NCBI RefSeq assembly: GCF_001854885.1
Contig: NZ_MDDV01000057.1
Span: 310,813-358,195 of the forward strand
From: Ensifer sp. LCM 4579
GTDB lineage: Bacteria; Pseudomonadota; Alphaproteobacteria; Rhizobiales; Rhizobiaceae
DNA: 47,383 nucleotides
Reading direction: 5' to 3'
The notes beneath the pieces are model-generated. The model had not been told where the DNA came from and searched no databases. It was given only the letters and a program-made list of their open reading frames with translations. The position numbers were made by a program, and so were the translations under genes. Shown here piece by piece: positions 10,406 to 20,383 of this stretch; the first letter of the stretch is position 1; each line of letters opens with the position of its first letter.

Positions 10406-12667
10406 ATGGCGGAAAGCGATGTCGCAAAGGAAAGAGGTGGGGAGGGCTCCAGAGCGGAAGCGCCTCGGCCCGACCGTCGCCTTCGCTCCGGTGGGGCGGC
10501 GCCTTCGGCATTCGCAAAGACGAGGAAGGCGCTTGCCGGACTGGGTCGCGCAATCGGCAGGCTCGGCCGGGCTCTGCGAGAGGAAATACCTGCAGCGACC
10601 CGTCAAGCTATCGGAAAATCCGGCGTGGGGGCCGTCGCTCTCAGGAAGCGGCAGAAGGAAGCCTGCTCTTCGCAGGCGAAGCCAGCCGCCCCTCAGACAG
10701 TGCCTTCGGTGCAGACTTGGCTCAGAGGCGCCGGCCGGCGACGGAAACCGGTTGCCGGGGCGGGCCGTGGCGTCACGCGACCTATATTGGTGCGGCGTTT
10801 TCTGGTCGGGATCGCCGCGATATTGGTGTTTTTCACCACGGTCTTCGTCTGGGCTCTTTACGACGTGCCGTGGGGCGAAATTGCCGACGGATCGCGAAAA
10901 CCCGTCGTCGTGCTCGAAACGGCCGATGGCAAGCCCCTCGTCAGCCAGGGGCCGATTCAGGGCCCCTATGCCGCACGAGAAGATTTCCCGCCGCACCTGA
11001 TCGATGCGGTCCTCGCCCGGGAGGATCGTCGTTTCTATGCGCATGCCGGCATCGACTTCCGGGGCATCGCCCGGGCGATCTACAGAAATCTCGGTGCCGG
11101 CGAGGTCGTCGAGGGCGGCAGCACGATCACGCAGCAACTGATAAAAATTCTCTATCTGGAGCGAGAGCGCACCTGGAAGCGGAAGATCCAGGAGGCGGTG
11201 ATCGCCTTCTGGCTGGAGAGAAAGCTTGGCAAGGACGAAATTCTCGCTCGCTATCTGAACAACATTTATCTCGGGGCGGGGGCAACCGGCGTGCCGGCGG
11301 CGGCGCGCATCTATTTCGACAAGGACGTGCACGAGCTCAATGTCGGCGAGGCAGCCATGCTTGCCGGCATCATCCGTGCTCCCTCGCAGCTCAATCCGCT
11401 CACCAATCCCGAGGGCGCCCGCCAGCAGGCGGAGCAGGTTCTTGCTGCAATGCGCGCTGGCGGCAAGATAACGCCGGAACAGGCGGAGACGGCGCGCGCC
11501 GAGTTCGCCAGCCTTCAGCCGTCGACGCCAGCGATCCGTTCGGGCAGCTGGTTCGCCGACTGGGTGATGCAGGATGCCCGCGAGCTCGCCGGACCCTATC
11601 GCGGCACGATCAAGGTGAGGACGACGATGGTGCCGAGGCTGCAACGGGCCGCCGAAAAAGTCGTCGCCGAAGCGCTCGATCGGGAGGGCGCAAAGGCGGG
11701 AGCCTCGCAGGCGGCACTGGTCGCCATGACTCCGGATGGGGCCGTCGTTGCGATGGTCGGCGGCCGTGATTATTCGAAAAGCACGTTCAATCGCGCTGCG
11801 TCGGCCATGCGCCAGCCCGGCTCGGCCTTCAAACTGTTCGTCTATTATGCCGCCCTGAAGGCTGGTCTGACCCCGTTCGATCCGATCGACGACGCGCCGA
11901 TCGAGATCAATGGCTGGTCGCCGGAGAATTTCGGCGGCGGCTATAGCGGTCCGGTGAGCATCGCGGAAGCCTTCGCGCGATCGTTAAATGCGGCAACCGT
12001 CGCCTTGGAGATGGAGGTCGGCATCGACAGGGTCGTTGCCGCCGCGCGCGAACTCGGGATCGACGCCAAGCTTGTGGACACACCGAGCCTTGGGCTGGGG
12101 TCGTCGGAAGTGAACCTGCTCGACCTGACCGGCGCCTATGCGTCGGTCCGCGCGGGCCGGGCGCCGATCGAGCCCTGGGGCATCGTCTCTGTGCATGCCG
12201 ACGGCCAGCCGCAGGCCTTCCGGGTGGGCCCGTCCAGGCAGCCGACCATCGACATCGGCGAATACCGGGCGGATCTTGTCGGGATGCTGAGGCTGGTCGT
12301 CGAGCGCGGCACCGGCCGCGAAGCGCGCATCGATGTGCCCGCCGCCGGCAAGACCGGTACCAGCCAGAATCACCGCGATGCCTGGTTCGTCGGCTTCACC
12401 GAGCCCCTCGTCGTCGGCGTCTGGGTCGGCAATGATGACGACACGCCGATGAAGGGCGTCACCGGCGGCAAGCTGCCGGCGCGCATCTGGCGGAATTTCA
12501 TGACCGCCGCCCTGGCCGAAGGCGATCCCGAGGAGCCCGGTGCCCGGGTAGCCGGCTCGGCGCCAGCCTGCAATTTCCGCGCCTGCGCCCGCGCCTACCG
12601 CTCCTTCCGGCCGGACGACTGCACCTTCCAGCCCTATGACGGGCCGCGGCGGCTCTGCGAGAAGTAG
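10406..12667 (+). CDS. Class A penicillin-binding protein (PBP1A family, bifunctional)
   Basis: 753 residues. A long Arg/Ala-rich cytoplasmic N-terminus (about 1-125) precedes one membrane helix (about 128-152, VGIAAILVFFTTVFVWAL). The glycosyltransferase family 51 domain follows, with EDRRFYAHAGID (Glu206) and GGSTITQQL. The transpeptidase domain has the three penicillin-binding motifs SAFK (Ser473), SLN (Ser526) and KTGT (Lys649). It polymerises lipid II and crosslinks peptidoglycan in the periplasm. The C-terminus has several Cys residues (PACNFRACARAY, DDCTF). The following gene is convergent. Confidence 0.92.
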   Translation: MAESDVAKERGGEGSRAEAPRPDRRLRSGGAAPSAFAKTRKALAGLGRAIGRLGRALREEIPAATRQAIGKSGVGAVALRKRQKEACSSQAKPAAPQTVPSVQTWLRGAGRRRKPVAGAGRGVTRPILVRRFLVGIAAILVFFTTVFVWALYDVPWGEIADGSRKPVVVLETADGKPLVSQGPIQGPYAAREDFPPHLIDAVLAREDRRFYAHAGIDFRGIARAIYRNLGAGEVVEGGSTITQQLIKILYLERERTWKRKIQEAVIAFWLERKLGKDEILARYLNNIYLGAGATGVPAAARIYFDKDVHELNVGEAAMLAGIIRAPSQLNPLTNPEGARQQAEQVLAAMRAGGKITPEQAETARAEFASLQPSTPAIRSGSWFADWVMQDARELAGPYRGTIKVRTTMVPRLQRAAEKVVAEALDREGAKAGASQAALVAMTPDGAVVAMVGGRDYSKSTFNRAASAMRQPGSAFKLFVYYAALKAGLTPFDPIDDAPIEINGWSPENFGGGYSGPVSIAEAFARSLNAATVALEMEVGIDRVVAAARELGIDAKLVDTPSLGLGSSEVNLLDLTGAYASVRAGRAPIEPWGIVSVHADGQPQAFRVGPSRQPTIDIGEYRADLVGMLRLVVERGTGREARIDVPAAGKTGTSQNHRDAWFVGFTEPLVVGVWVGNDDDTPMKGVTGGKLPARIWRNFMTAALAEGDPEEPGARVAGSAPACNFRACARAYRSFRPDDCTFQPYDGPRRLCEK

Positions 12668-12691
12668 GTCCTGACCCTAGTAAAGTTCGGC

Positions 12692-13669
12692 CTAGTCCAG
12701 CCGCTTGCCCGCGACGGCAATCGCAATCTTCCGTCCTTCGCCGGTGGCAAGCATCGCAAATCCCAGATGGGTCGGCTCGGAACCGAGAAGCGCTGCCCGG
12801 TTCTGCGAATTTTCGAGCCATTGATCGACGAAGTAGCGGATATCGGCTCCGGTCGGCTGGGTGCCGCAGCCGCCGCAGCCGCCTGCCGCCACGTTGATCG
12901 TGCGCCACTCCCTCGCCGAACCGGGAGGCAACAGCTCGAACAGGCCGTCCGGCCGCTCCATGATCCTGTCGTCGGAGAGGTCTTTCGGCAGGAGGCGCTG
13001 CGCGAGCGTATTGAGCGCCTCGCTCGTCTTCAAAACTGCGCGGCCTTGCTGTTCACGTTGTTCGTTTATCAGACGCGCGGCGGCAGCGACCTGCTCTTTC
13101 GCAGAAAGCGCAACCGGCTCTTCGCCGGACTGCAGCGCGAATGGTACGCCCGGGCCGGCAAATGTCTGCACCGCAAATTGCCTGCCGCCCTCGCCGATGA
13201 TGCCGAACCCGAAGCTTTTCAATCCCCTCGCCAGAATGTTCCTGCGATGCCCGGGACTGTTCATCCAGCCCTCGTGAAACTCGGAAACGCGTTCAGCCGT
13301 CGGCACGCTTGGGCAGGCGGTGCAACGTGCGATATTCTCTGCGACTTTTTGCCAGCGGCTCCCACCCCGATCGCGATACCGATCGCCGACATCCTCACCT
13401 TCGGGCGACGTATGGGAATAGTAGTTCCGCGCGAGCATGTCCTCCGCGTGAGCCTGTGCCGCGGAATTGAGCCTGCCCGTCGCTTGCAGCGGATCCAGCC
13501 CATGCCGGCTGCGAGCCTCATTGACCAGGGCGAGCGCCTCTGCACGCAGCGACGCCAGATCCCCCGTCTCGCCGGCCAGCGCCGCCGCGCTGAAGCACAG
13601 CGACAGCAGGATGGCTGCGACGAGGAAGCCCAGCCTCCGGGTGATTGGATTGGTGACCAAGCCCCTCAC
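12692..13669 (-). CDS. Secreted CAP (SCP/PR-1) domain protein
   Basis: 325 residues from GTG at 13669, chosen because AGGAGGAGG lies directly upstream. An ATG 24 bases further up lacks a site. The signal peptide (LGFLVAAILLSLCFSAAALA) is followed by a CAP domain with HAEDMLARNYYSHTSPEGED, VAENIA and GWMNSPGHRRNIL, the last giving the usual His/Glu cleft residues. A second region of about 130 residues (ARLINEQREQQGRAVLKTSEALNTLAQ ... WLENSQNRAALLG) looks like a diverged second CAP domain with the metal-site residues lost. Role unknown; bacterial CAP proteins are extracellular or periplasmic. Confidence 0.85.
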   Translation of the reverse strand: MRGLVTNPITRRLGFLVAAILLSLCFSAAALAGETGDLASLRAEALALVNEARSRHGLDPLQATGRLNSAAQAHAEDMLARNYYSHTSPEGEDVGDRYRDRGGSRWQKVAENIARCTACPSVPTAERVSEFHEGWMNSPGHRRNILARGLKSFGFGIIGEGGRQFAVQTFAGPGVPFALQSGEEPVALSAKEQVAAAARLINEQREQQGRAVLKTSEALNTLAQRLLPKDLSDDRIMERPDGLFELLPPGSAREWRTINVAAGGCGGCGTQPTGADIRYFVDQWLENSQNRAALLGSEPTHLGFAMLATGEGRKIAIAVAGKRLD

Positions 13670-13892
13670 GGACCTCCTCCTGTCGGCGCCCACAGCGCCG
13701 AGCGTCCTTGGCGCGTACGAACCGCATCAGTTCTTGTGGCCATGCTTTGCCTCATGGCAGGGGACGAACGCAAGCTTGCCGAAGATGTTCCCCTGGCAGA
13801 GCCCGCGTGGCTCGATCCAGAGGAACCGATGGCCCCGCCGGCGGTTAATCCCCGAAAAGCGGGATGACGGCTCATCATTGGGAGAAAGCGAC

Positions 13893-14153
13893 ATGCCAAC
13901 CTATCATCGGCTTCCTGACCAGCCCGTGCCGGGCGCCGTGATCGTCAAGCTCTACCGTTCCGATGGCCAGGTCAGAGGTTACGTCCGAAAGGTCACCGAT
14001 CCCTCTGAGGACGACACTATCTTCCCAGGCGAGGAAATGGGACCGGAGGATGCCTTGAAGCTGGCAAAGACCCACAGCCTGGGCGCAGCACCGATTTACG
14101 TCGAGCTTGCCGAAGGCGTCGAGTGGGACCCGAATTGGGGCGCGACGACGTGA
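13893..14153 (+). CDS. Conserved hypothetical protein, 86 residues
   Basis: ATG at 13893 after GGGAGAAAG. Soluble, with alternating strand-like stretches (VPGAVIVKLYRSDGQVRGYVRKV) and a C-terminal segment AAPIYVELAEGVEWDPNWG. There is no signal, membrane segment or known motif. The quality of the start and codon use support it as a gene; function unknown. Confidence 0.6.
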   Translation: MPTYHRLPDQPVPGAVIVKLYRSDGQVRGYVRKVTDPSEDDTIFPGEEMGPEDALKLAKTHSLGAAPIYVELAEGVEWDPNWGATT

Positions 14154-14237
14154 TGACGGTTGAAAGGCTCCGGATGGCCGTGCCCTGGCGAACAAGCACA
14201 AGACCGTCGGCGGACAATGGCCCCATTCATGGCGTGA

Positions 14238-14441
14238 CTACCGCAATGCGCTGTCCTCTGTCCCCCTGCCTTCGTCCATAGAATGGGTCAGGAGAAACCC
14301 GTACTGCTCGAGCCATTCACGAATGATGAGGCGAATCAGCTCGTCTCGCGTCATTTGCAGCTCTTCGCAGGCGCCGTCGACGGCCGCCTCAACGTCATCG
14401 AAGGCCCTCGTCCGCTGACGCTCTGTATTGGAAAAAATCAT
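14238..14441 (-). CDS. Small hypothetical protein, possibly DNA-binding
   Basis: 67 residues. The middle (EELQMTRDELIRLIIREWLEQYGFL) looks like the helical half of a ribbon-helix-helix regulator, but the strand part is not clear. The ribosome site is weak (GGGG). It may be a remnant. No neighbour helps. Confidence 0.4.
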   Translation of the reverse strand: MIFSNTERQRTRAFDDVEAAVDGACEELQMTRDELIRLIIREWLEQYGFLLTHSMDEGRGTEDSALR

Positions 14442-15011
14442 GATTGGCCCCTACGCACTACAATCAGGAGCTTCAAGGGTCGCACAGGCGGGGACGCAGT
14501 CAAGGATTAGGGGCTTCGCCCAAAGGGGGTAGGGGAGCAACGGGTGATGTGGGGCGAACCGAATGATCCAGTCTGTCTTGGATGATGCTGGCTATGACGT
14601 TAGCACTGCTGCGCTGCTTGTGACCGAGCAGTTTCTGGCGGGTGAGGCGTCCCGATCGGGTTTGGCGGCGAAGCTTGAGGGCCAATTGGGCAAGGCCGCC
14701 GAACACAGGCGACCGTGCACATTTTCGCTGCCGAGATACGCAATCGAGCTACAGTCGCGAAACCTCGCCCAGCAAAAAAGGCCGGGCTGACCCGACCTTC
14801 CGCAGCCGCCTCCCGTCGCTGCCAGTACATCCGTGGTCAACGACGAGAGGGGCCGTATGTCTTTAATGTAAGCGCTGGTTGAATTTTAATCAAACGGAAA
14901 TCACAGGTGCGATGCCGGAGCCGCTGGTGATCAGGCTGTGCCAGATTTGTGCCACAGGGCTATGCAGGTAGCTGCGCCAGTAGCCGCTAAGGTGCTGTTT
15001 GTCGAGAAAAC
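14442..15011. other. Gene-poor stretch downstream of tRNA-Thr
   Basis: About 570 bp with no convincing gene. Short open frames occur on both strands but lack ribosome sites and known motifs. The stretch holds one clear minus-strand terminator (14774-14797) with no obvious gene feeding it. Because it lies at the 3' side of a tRNA gene, it may be the worn remains of an old integration; that is inference only. Confidence 0.4.
14774..14797 (-). terminator. Rho-independent terminator
   Basis: On the minus strand, GGTCGGG-TCAG-CCCGGCC is followed directly by six T. The stem has one G-T pair. It lies about 215 bp beyond the tRNA-Thr gene on the same strand, so it either ends that transcript or an unannotated small RNA. 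Confidence 0.7.
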
Positions 15012-15087
15012 TGGTGCTGCTAGAGAGATTTGAACTCTCGGCCTCTCCCTTACCAAGGGAGTGCTCTACCCCTGAGCTATAGCAGCA
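15012..15087 (-). tRNA. tRNA-Thr (anticodon GGT)
   Basis: A full cloverleaf on the minus strand. The acceptor arms are TGCTGCT / AGCAGCA with CCA encoded, D arm AGCTCAGGGGTAGAGC, anticodon loop TTGGTAA between CTCCC and GGGAG, and T arm GAGAGTTCAAATCTCTC. The anticodon GGT reads ACC/ACT. Confidence 0.97.
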
Positions 15088-15353
15088 TTCGGCGGCTTCG
15101 TTACGAGCCGCATCAAGCGAGGCGCCTATTGCCATAGCTTGGCGGCAAGCGCAAGCCGCATTTCGAAGTTTTTGGTCCGGCCCGACGGGCGGGCTGTCGC
15201 ACCGTACTGCGGACAGCCGAAGGAAGCGCACGGTTTCAATGTCTTAGCTGCACCATGGAGACGAAAACCGGTCTCGCCGTTTTCAGAACTCCACACTGCT
15301 GGAGAGCGCGTTGGCGCTTCCGGAACTCGCCGTTTTGCGCTAATCCATGGTAG

Positions 15354-15566
15354 ATGCAGAACGATGACGACAAGGAGCGCGCACCGGGCTCACGCAGCGG
15401 CGCGCAGGCGGTAGCGAGCGGGGCGGAGGTGCGGCGCAAGCGGCTGGCGAAGAACTTGCGCGACAATCTCCAGCGCCGCAAGCAGCAGGCGCGCGCGCGT
15501 CGGGCAGGAGCGACCGACGAGACGACGGGATTGCCTGCCGCAAAAACGGACGAATCGGAAGATTAG
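15354..15566 (+). CDS. Small basic hypothetical protein upstream of murA
   Basis: 70 residues, very rich in Arg, Lys, Ala and Gln, with a helical basic core (VRRKRLAKNLRDNLQRRKQQ) between acidic ends (MQNDDDKE, TDESED). It is probably largely disordered or a single helix. Proteins of this look often precede murA in rhizobia, which is my main reason for accepting it. Role unknown. Confidence 0.6.
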   Translation: MQNDDDKERAPGSRSGAQAVASGAEVRRKRLAKNLRDNLQRRKQQARARRAGATDETTGLPAAKTDESED

Positions 15567-15732
15567 GTCCCTGTCCGGCAGAGAGTGGCGCAAAAATTTG
15601 CGCGTTCTTGCGGCTGTCGGCGTTCAACTTGCATTTCAAGGCACTTCTATTTTAACGGCATCTCCACTAAGAGACGCGCTTTGACAACACTGGAATTTTG
15701 GAAAGGCGGGCGGCGCCCGTGCAAGAGGTCTC

Positions 15733-17025
15733 ATGGATCGCATCAGGATCGTAGGCGGAAACGAACTTCATGGGGTCATCCCCATTTCCGGCGCCAAGAA
15801 CGCCGCTTTGCCGCTGATGATCGCGTCGCTTTTGACCGATGATACGCTGACCTTGGAAAACGTGCCGCATCTTGCCGACGTCGAGCAGCTGATCCGCATC
15901 CTCGGCAACCATGGCGCCGACATTTCCGTCAACGGCCGGCGCGAGCGTCAGGGCGAGAGCTATGCCCGCACGATCCATTTTACCAGCCGCAACATCGTAT
16001 CGACGACGGCGCCCTATGAGCTCGTTTCGAAGATGCGCGCGAGCTTCTGGGTCATCGGTCCGCTGCTTGCCCGCGAAGGCAAGGCGCGGGTCTCGCTGCC
16101 TGGCGGCTGCGCCATCGGTACCCGGCCGGTGGATCTCTTCATCGAAGGCCTAACGGCGCTTGGAGCCGAGATCGAGATCGATGGCGGCTACGTCAACGCC
16201 AAGGCGCCGGAAGGCGGGCTTGTCGGCGGCCGCTATGTCTTCCCGAAAGTTTCCGTCGGCGCGACGCATGTGCTGATGATGGCGGCGACGCTTGCCAACG
16301 GCACGACCGTCATCGGCAATGCCGCGCGCGAACCGGAAGTGGCCGATCTTGCCCGCTGCCTCAACGCCATGGGGGCCAGGATTTCCGGCCACGGCACGAG
16401 CACGATCACGATCGAGGGCGTGCGCTCGCTATCCGGCGCCCGCCATCGCGTGCTGCCTGACCGCATCGAAACCGGCACCTATGCCATGGCCGTGGCGATG
16501 GCTGGCGGCGACGTCATTCTCGAGGATACCGAGGCAAGCCTGCTCGACACGGCGCTCGAGGCGATCCGCCGCGCGGGTGCCGAGATCAGCGAGACGAACA
16601 GCGGCATCCGGATCGTCCGCAACGGCTGCGGCATCCGTCCCGTCGACATCGTCACCGATCCCTTCCCCGGCTTCCCGACCGACCTCCAGGCGCAGTTCAT
16701 GGGGCTGATGACCAAATCGACCGGCGTCTCCCACATCACCGAAACCATCTTCGAGAACCGCTTCATGCATGTGCAGGAGCTGGCGCGCCTCGGCGCGAAG
16801 ATATCACTCTCCGGCCAGACGGCGAAAATCGAGGGAGTCAGCCGGCTGAAAGGGGCGCCGGTCATGGCGACGGACCTGCGTGCCTCCGTCTCGCTCGTCA
16901 TTGCCGGGCTTGCGGCGGAAGGCGAGACCATGGTCTCGCGCGTCTATCATCTTGATCGCGGTTTCGAGCGGCTCGAGGAAAAACTCACGCGCTGCGGCGC
17001 CCATGTGGAGCGGGTCAGCGACTGA
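15733..17025 (+). CDS. murA: UDP-N-acetylglucosamine 1-carboxyvinyltransferase
   Basis: 430 residues, full length. It catalyses the first committed step of peptidoglycan synthesis, transfer of enolpyruvate from PEP to UDP-GlcNAc, in the cytoplasm. Visible features are the N-terminal [16 protein letters not shown], the PEP-binding loop LPGGCAIG with the fosfomycin-target Cys126, [10 protein letters not shown], and [15 protein letters not shown]. The start has AAGAGG just upstream. An inverted repeat (GAAACCG-TTG-CGGTTTC, 17043-17059) follows the gene but has no T tract. Confidence 0.97.
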   Translation: MDRIRIVGGNELHGVIPISGAKNAALPLMIASLLTDDTLTLENVPHLADVEQLIRILGNHGADISVNGRRERQGESYARTIHFTSRNIVSTTAPYELVSKMRASFWVIGPLLAREGKARVSLPGGCAIGTRPVDLFIEGLTALGAEIEIDGGYVNAKAPEGGLVGGRYVFPKVSVGATHVLMMAATLANGTTVIGNAAREPEVADLARCLNAMGARISGHGTSTITIEGVRSLSGARHRVLPDRIETGTYAMAVAMAGGDVILEDTEASLLDTALEAIRRAGAEISETNSGIRIVRNGCGIRPVDIVTDPFPGFPTDLQAQFMGLMTKSTGVSHITETIFENRFMHVQELARLGAKISLSGQTAKIEGVSRLKGAPVMATDLRASVSLVIAGLAAEGETMVSRVYHLDRGFERLEEKLTRCGAHVERVSD

Positions 17026-17101
17026 TTTCCAGCTCCGCACCTGAAACCGTTGCGGTTTCGGGCGCGACGTCCTATGTCCTTGGCGGTTGCGGCGCCAAAG
17101 A

Positions 17102-17200
17102 CGCTACAGCGCCGCGCGTCGCCTCGGTCGCGCAAAGATCGCTATGGCACTTTGAATTGCTGCACGTTCCGTGTCCTTTGTCGGGGACGGAGAAATGCAG
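17102..17200. repeat. Sinorhizobium-type dispersed intergenic repeat, copy 2
   Basis: Shares CAGCGCCGCGCGTC, CGCGCAAAGATCGCT, GCACTTTGAATT and TGTCCTTTG blocks in order with the copy at 9821-9937. The first hairpin is diverged here. It sits in the gap between murA and the DUF2948 gene. Confidence 0.6.
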
Positions 17201-17217
17201 CGGGCGAAGATACAGGG

Positions 17218-17667
17218 ATGGGTGGCATGGATGATTTGAAACTGCTGGCACTCGACGAGGAGGACCTGGGCGTCGTTTCCGCGCATGTGCAGGACGCAGT
17301 CTTCAAGGTGGCCGGCATAGTCTATGACCCGCGCCGCGGCCAATTCTCCCTGGTAATCAATCGTTTCGTCTGGGAAAAGGCGGAGGGCAGCCGCCGCAGC
17401 TTCGAGCGACGCCGGTCCGCCCTGCTTTTCAAGCGCGTTACCGCCGTTCGCTCGCTGGGCTTCGACCGCAACGACGCGGAAACGGTTCTCGACCTTCTCG
17501 CGCTGCGCTTCTCGCAAAAGGAGGACGGACCGGAAGGAACGATCGAATTCGTACTCGCCGGTGCCGCGTCCATTGCGCTCGATGTCGAATGCATCGAGGT
17601 GCAGCTTGCCGATACCGGCGGCGCCTGGGAAACGGCCTTCAAACCGCGCCACCCCGAGGGCGTCTGA
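17218..17667 (+). CDS. DUF2948 family protein
   Basis: 149 residues from ATG at 17218; a second ATG at 17227 is also possible. A conserved alphaproteobacterial family with no known function. Its characteristic N-terminus is LKLLALDEEDLGVVSAHVQDAV, and WEKAEGSRRSFERRRSALLF and GAASIALDVECIEVQL follow. It lies between murA and hisD, the usual rhizobial order, with hisD starting 35 bp downstream. Confidence 0.85.
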   Translation: MGGMDDLKLLALDEEDLGVVSAHVQDAVFKVAGIVYDPRRGQFSLVINRFVWEKAEGSRRSFERRRSALLFKRVTAVRSLGFDRNDAETVLDLLALRFSQKEDGPEGTIEFVLAGAASIALDVECIEVQLADTGGAWETAFKPRHPEGV

Positions 17668-17702
17668 GCGTCCCGCCAGCCATCATCAAAAGGACCCACG
17701 CA

Positions 17703-19007
17703 TTGGCAACCAGGCTGAACTATCTCGATGTGAGCTTCGAACACGAGTTCGCCGCCTTCCTGACGACGAAGCGGGAGGTTTCCGAGGACGTCAACGCCGC
17801 CGTGCGCGCCATCATCGACGACGTCCGGGCACGGGGCGACGCGGCGCTTGGCGACTATTCCGCCCGCTTCGACGGTCTTGATTTTTCAAAGACCGGCATG
17901 GCGGTCACGGCGGCCGAAATCGACGCGGCGATCGAGGCGGTCGAGCCGGAGGTCCTCGGCGCGCTGAAAGTCGCCGCAACCCGGATCGAGGCGCATCACC
18001 GCCGGCAATTGCCGAAGGATGACATCTATGAGGATGCGATGGGCGTCGGTCTCGGCTCGCGCTGGACGGCGATCGATGCAGTCGGCCTCTATGTTCCGGG
18101 CGGCACGGCGAGCTATCCCAGCTCGGTGCTGATGAACGCGCTGCCGGCGAGGGTCGCCGGCGTGCCGCGTATCGTCATGGTCGTGCCTGCAAGCGGCGGC
18201 GCCGTCAATCCGGCGGTCCTCGCTGCCGCGCGGCTCGCCGGCGTCGAGGAAATCTACCGAATCGGCGGCGCTCAGGCGGTCGCGGCTCTTGCCTATGGCA
18301 CCGGCACGATCGCCCCGGTGGCGAAGATCGTCGGGCCGGGCAACGCCTATGTCGCGGCGGCGAAGCGCCAGGTTTTCGGCACCGTCGGCATCGATATGAT
18401 CGCCGGCCCCTCGGAAGTGCTGGTGATTGCCGACGGCGACAACGATCCGGACTGGATCGCCGCCGACCTGCTTGCCCAGGCCGAGCACGATCCCGGCGCG
18501 CAGGCGATCCTGATCACCGACGATGCCGCTTTCGCGGATGCGGTCGAAATGGCGGTCGCACGGCAGCTGAAGACCCTGCCGCGCGCCGAGACGGCGACGG
18601 CAAGCTGGCGCGATTTCGGTGGCGTCATCCTGGTGCCGGATCTCGAAAAGGCGGTGCCGCTCGCCAATCGCATCGCGGCGGAACATCTTGAGCTGGCAAT
18701 CGCCGATCCGGATGCGATGGTGCCGAAGATCCGCAATGCCGGCGCGATCTTCATCGGCCGCCACACGCCGGAAGTCATCGGCGACTATGTCGGCGGCTCC
18801 AATCACGTGCTTCCGACGGCGCGCTCCGCCCGCTTCTCCTCCGGCCTTGGCGTGCTCGACTACATGAAGCGGACCTCGATCCTGCGACTTGGCCCCGATC
18901 AGTTGCGCGGCCTTGGTCCCGCGGCGATTGCGCTCGCGAAATCAGAGGGGCTCGAGGCTCACGCCCGCTCGGTCGCCATCCGCCTCAATCTCGGGGGAGA
19001 GGGATGA
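17703..19007 (+). CDS. hisD: Histidinol dehydrogenase
   Basis: 434 residues from TTG at 17703, chosen because AAGGA lies eight bases upstream and family members start at about this point ([15 protein letters not shown]). It converts L-histidinol to L-histidine in two NAD-dependent steps and binds zinc. Conserved blocks are [60 protein letters not shown] and GGSNHVLPT. It overlaps the next gene by four bases (ATGA), so the two are translated together. Confidence 0.96.
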   Translation: MATRLNYLDVSFEHEFAAFLTTKREVSEDVNAAVRAIIDDVRARGDAALGDYSARFDGLDFSKTGMAVTAAEIDAAIEAVEPEVLGALKVAATRIEAHHRRQLPKDDIYEDAMGVGLGSRWTAIDAVGLYVPGGTASYPSSVLMNALPARVAGVPRIVMVVPASGGAVNPAVLAAARLAGVEEIYRIGGAQAVAALAYGTGTIAPVAKIVGPGNAYVAAAKRQVFGTVGIDMIAGPSEVLVIADGDNDPDWIAADLLAQAEHDPGAQAILITDDAAFADAVEMAVARQLKTLPRAETATASWRDFGGVILVPDLEKAVPLANRIAAEHLELAIADPDAMVPKIRNAGAIFIGRHTPEVIGDYVGGSNHVLPTARSARFSSGLGVLDYMKRTSILRLGPDQLRGLGPAAIALAKSEGLEAHARSVAIRLNLGGEG

Positions 19008-19480
19008 GGGCCGATCGCAACCTGCGCCTTTGCGACATCGTACTGGACGAGACGATCGGACGCTCGACGCCGGACGTGGAGCATGAGCGCGCGGTTGCGA
19101 TCTTCGATCTCCTCGAGGAAAATCTGTTCGAACCCCTCGGCCATCCCGGCGGCCCCTACAGGCTCAATCTGTCGCTGGTGGACTCGAAGCTGGTTTTCGC
19201 CATCTCGACCGATGGCGGTGAGCCGGTCGCCACCCATATTCTGTCGCTCACGCCCTTTCGGCGGATCGTGAAGGACTACTTCCTGATCTGCGAGAGCTAT
19301 TACGAGGCGATCCGTTCGGCGACGCCAAGCCAGATCGAAGCGATCGACATGGGACGGCGCGGCATCCACAACGAAGGCTCGCAGACGCTGATGGATCGCC
19401 TGTCGGGCAAGATTCGGCTGGATTTCGACACGGCGCGCCGGCTTTTCACGCTCGTCTGTGTGCTCTATTGGCGCGGCTAG
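19004..19480 (+). CDS. UPF0262 family protein
   Basis: 158 residues. A conserved alphaproteobacterial family of unknown role, normally found right after hisD as here. Recognisable segments are [43 protein letters not shown] and [14 protein letters not shown]. The start overlaps the hisD stop (ATGA), and a phosphatase gene starts ten bases after it, indicating one operon. Confidence 0.88.
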   Translation: MRADRNLRLCDIVLDETIGRSTPDVEHERAVAIFDLLEENLFEPLGHPGGPYRLNLSLVDSKLVFAISTDGGEPVATHILSLTPFRRIVKDYFLICESYYEAIRSATPSQIEAIDMGRRGIHNEGSQTLMDRLSGKIRLDFDTARRLFTLVCVLYWRG

Positions 19481-19490
19481 AGGGGTCGAC

Positions 19491-19958
19491 ATGAGTGGGA
19501 CCGTCTTGCACGATTTTAAGACGCCCCGTTCGATTCTCTTCATGTGCGGCATGAACGCGATCCGTTCGCCTATGGCCGAGGCACTTGCAAGGGCGGCACT
19601 GCCGAAGGGGACCTATGTCGCTTCCGCAGGCGTCCGCCACGGCGAGCGCGACCCCTTCGTCGACGTCGTGCTGGAAGAGGTGGGATTGACGATCGGCCGG
19701 CATCAGCCTCGCACCCTCGACGAACTCGAAGATGACTATTTCGACATGATCGTCACGCTGGCGCCGGAGGCGCATCACCTGGCGCTCGAATTGACGCGCT
19801 CGATGGCCGTCGACGTGGTATATTGGCCAACGCCCGATCCGACGGTTGCGACCGGCACGCGCGATCAGATCGTCGGCGCCTATCGGGCGGTACGCGACCA
19901 TCTGGCGGGTTTGATCGCCAGCCGGTTGACCGGCCAAAGCCTCCGCAAGGGTGCCTGA
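19491..19958 (+). CDS. Low-molecular-weight phosphotyrosine phosphatase family protein
   Basis: 155 residues. The P-loop is CGMNAIRS (Cys19, Arg25; C-X5-R), in the FMCGMNAIRSPMAEALAR context typical of this family. The general acid is Asp116 in WPTPDP. Arsenate reductases of the ArsC/Wzb fold share this motif, but the position between UPF0262 and infA is the usual rhizobial housekeeping context and not an ars locus. Substrate unknown. Confidence 0.85.
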   Translation: MSGTVLHDFKTPRSILFMCGMNAIRSPMAEALARAALPKGTYVASAGVRHGERDPFVDVVLEEVGLTIGRHQPRTLDELEDDYFDMIVTLAPEAHHLALELTRSMAVDVVYWPTPDPTVATGTRDQIVGAYRAVRDHLAGLIASRLTGQSLRKGA

Positions 19959-20105
19959 CCGGCACCGGTGTCGACACGGCAAAATTGCGGGAAAAGCGGC
20001 ATCAAGGCGGGTTCACAAACCCGTGGCGATTGTGTAGTTTCCGGCCAAATTTTTCGACGGATGCGTGGCGCATCCGCGAATGAACGCGAGAAAGAACAAC
20101 CCTGC

Positions 20106-20324
20106 ATGGCGAAAGAAGAAGTCCTCGAATTTCCGGGCGTGGTCACCGAATTGCTTCCCAACGCGACCTTCCGCGTGAAGCTTGAGAACGAGCATGAGAT
20201 CATTGCCCACACGGCAGGCCGTATGCGCAAGAACCGTATCCGGGTTCTGGCGGGCGATAAGGTGCTCGTCGAGATGACTCCGTACGACCTGACCAAGGGT
20301 CGCATCACCTACCGCTTCAAGTAA
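20106..20324 (+). CDS. infA: Translation initiation factor IF-1
   Basis: 72 residues, the exact family size. The OB-fold protein ([48 protein letters not shown]) binds the ribosomal A site during initiation. It lies between the phosphatase gene and maf, the standard rhizobial order. Confidence 0.98.
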   Translation: MAKEEVLEFPGVVTELLPNATFRVKLENEHEIIAHTAGRMRKNRIRVLAGDKVLVEMTPYDLTKGRITYRFK

Positions 20325-20383
20325 GCCCTTTTCCAGCAGGTTCAGCGCAAGAGCGCCCACCCGGGACTTTACGGCTCGCTTCG

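Noticed and set aside
14563..14790. 75-codon plus-strand frame
   Set aside because: It ends inside the minus-strand terminator, has no ribosome site, and the composition shows no domain.
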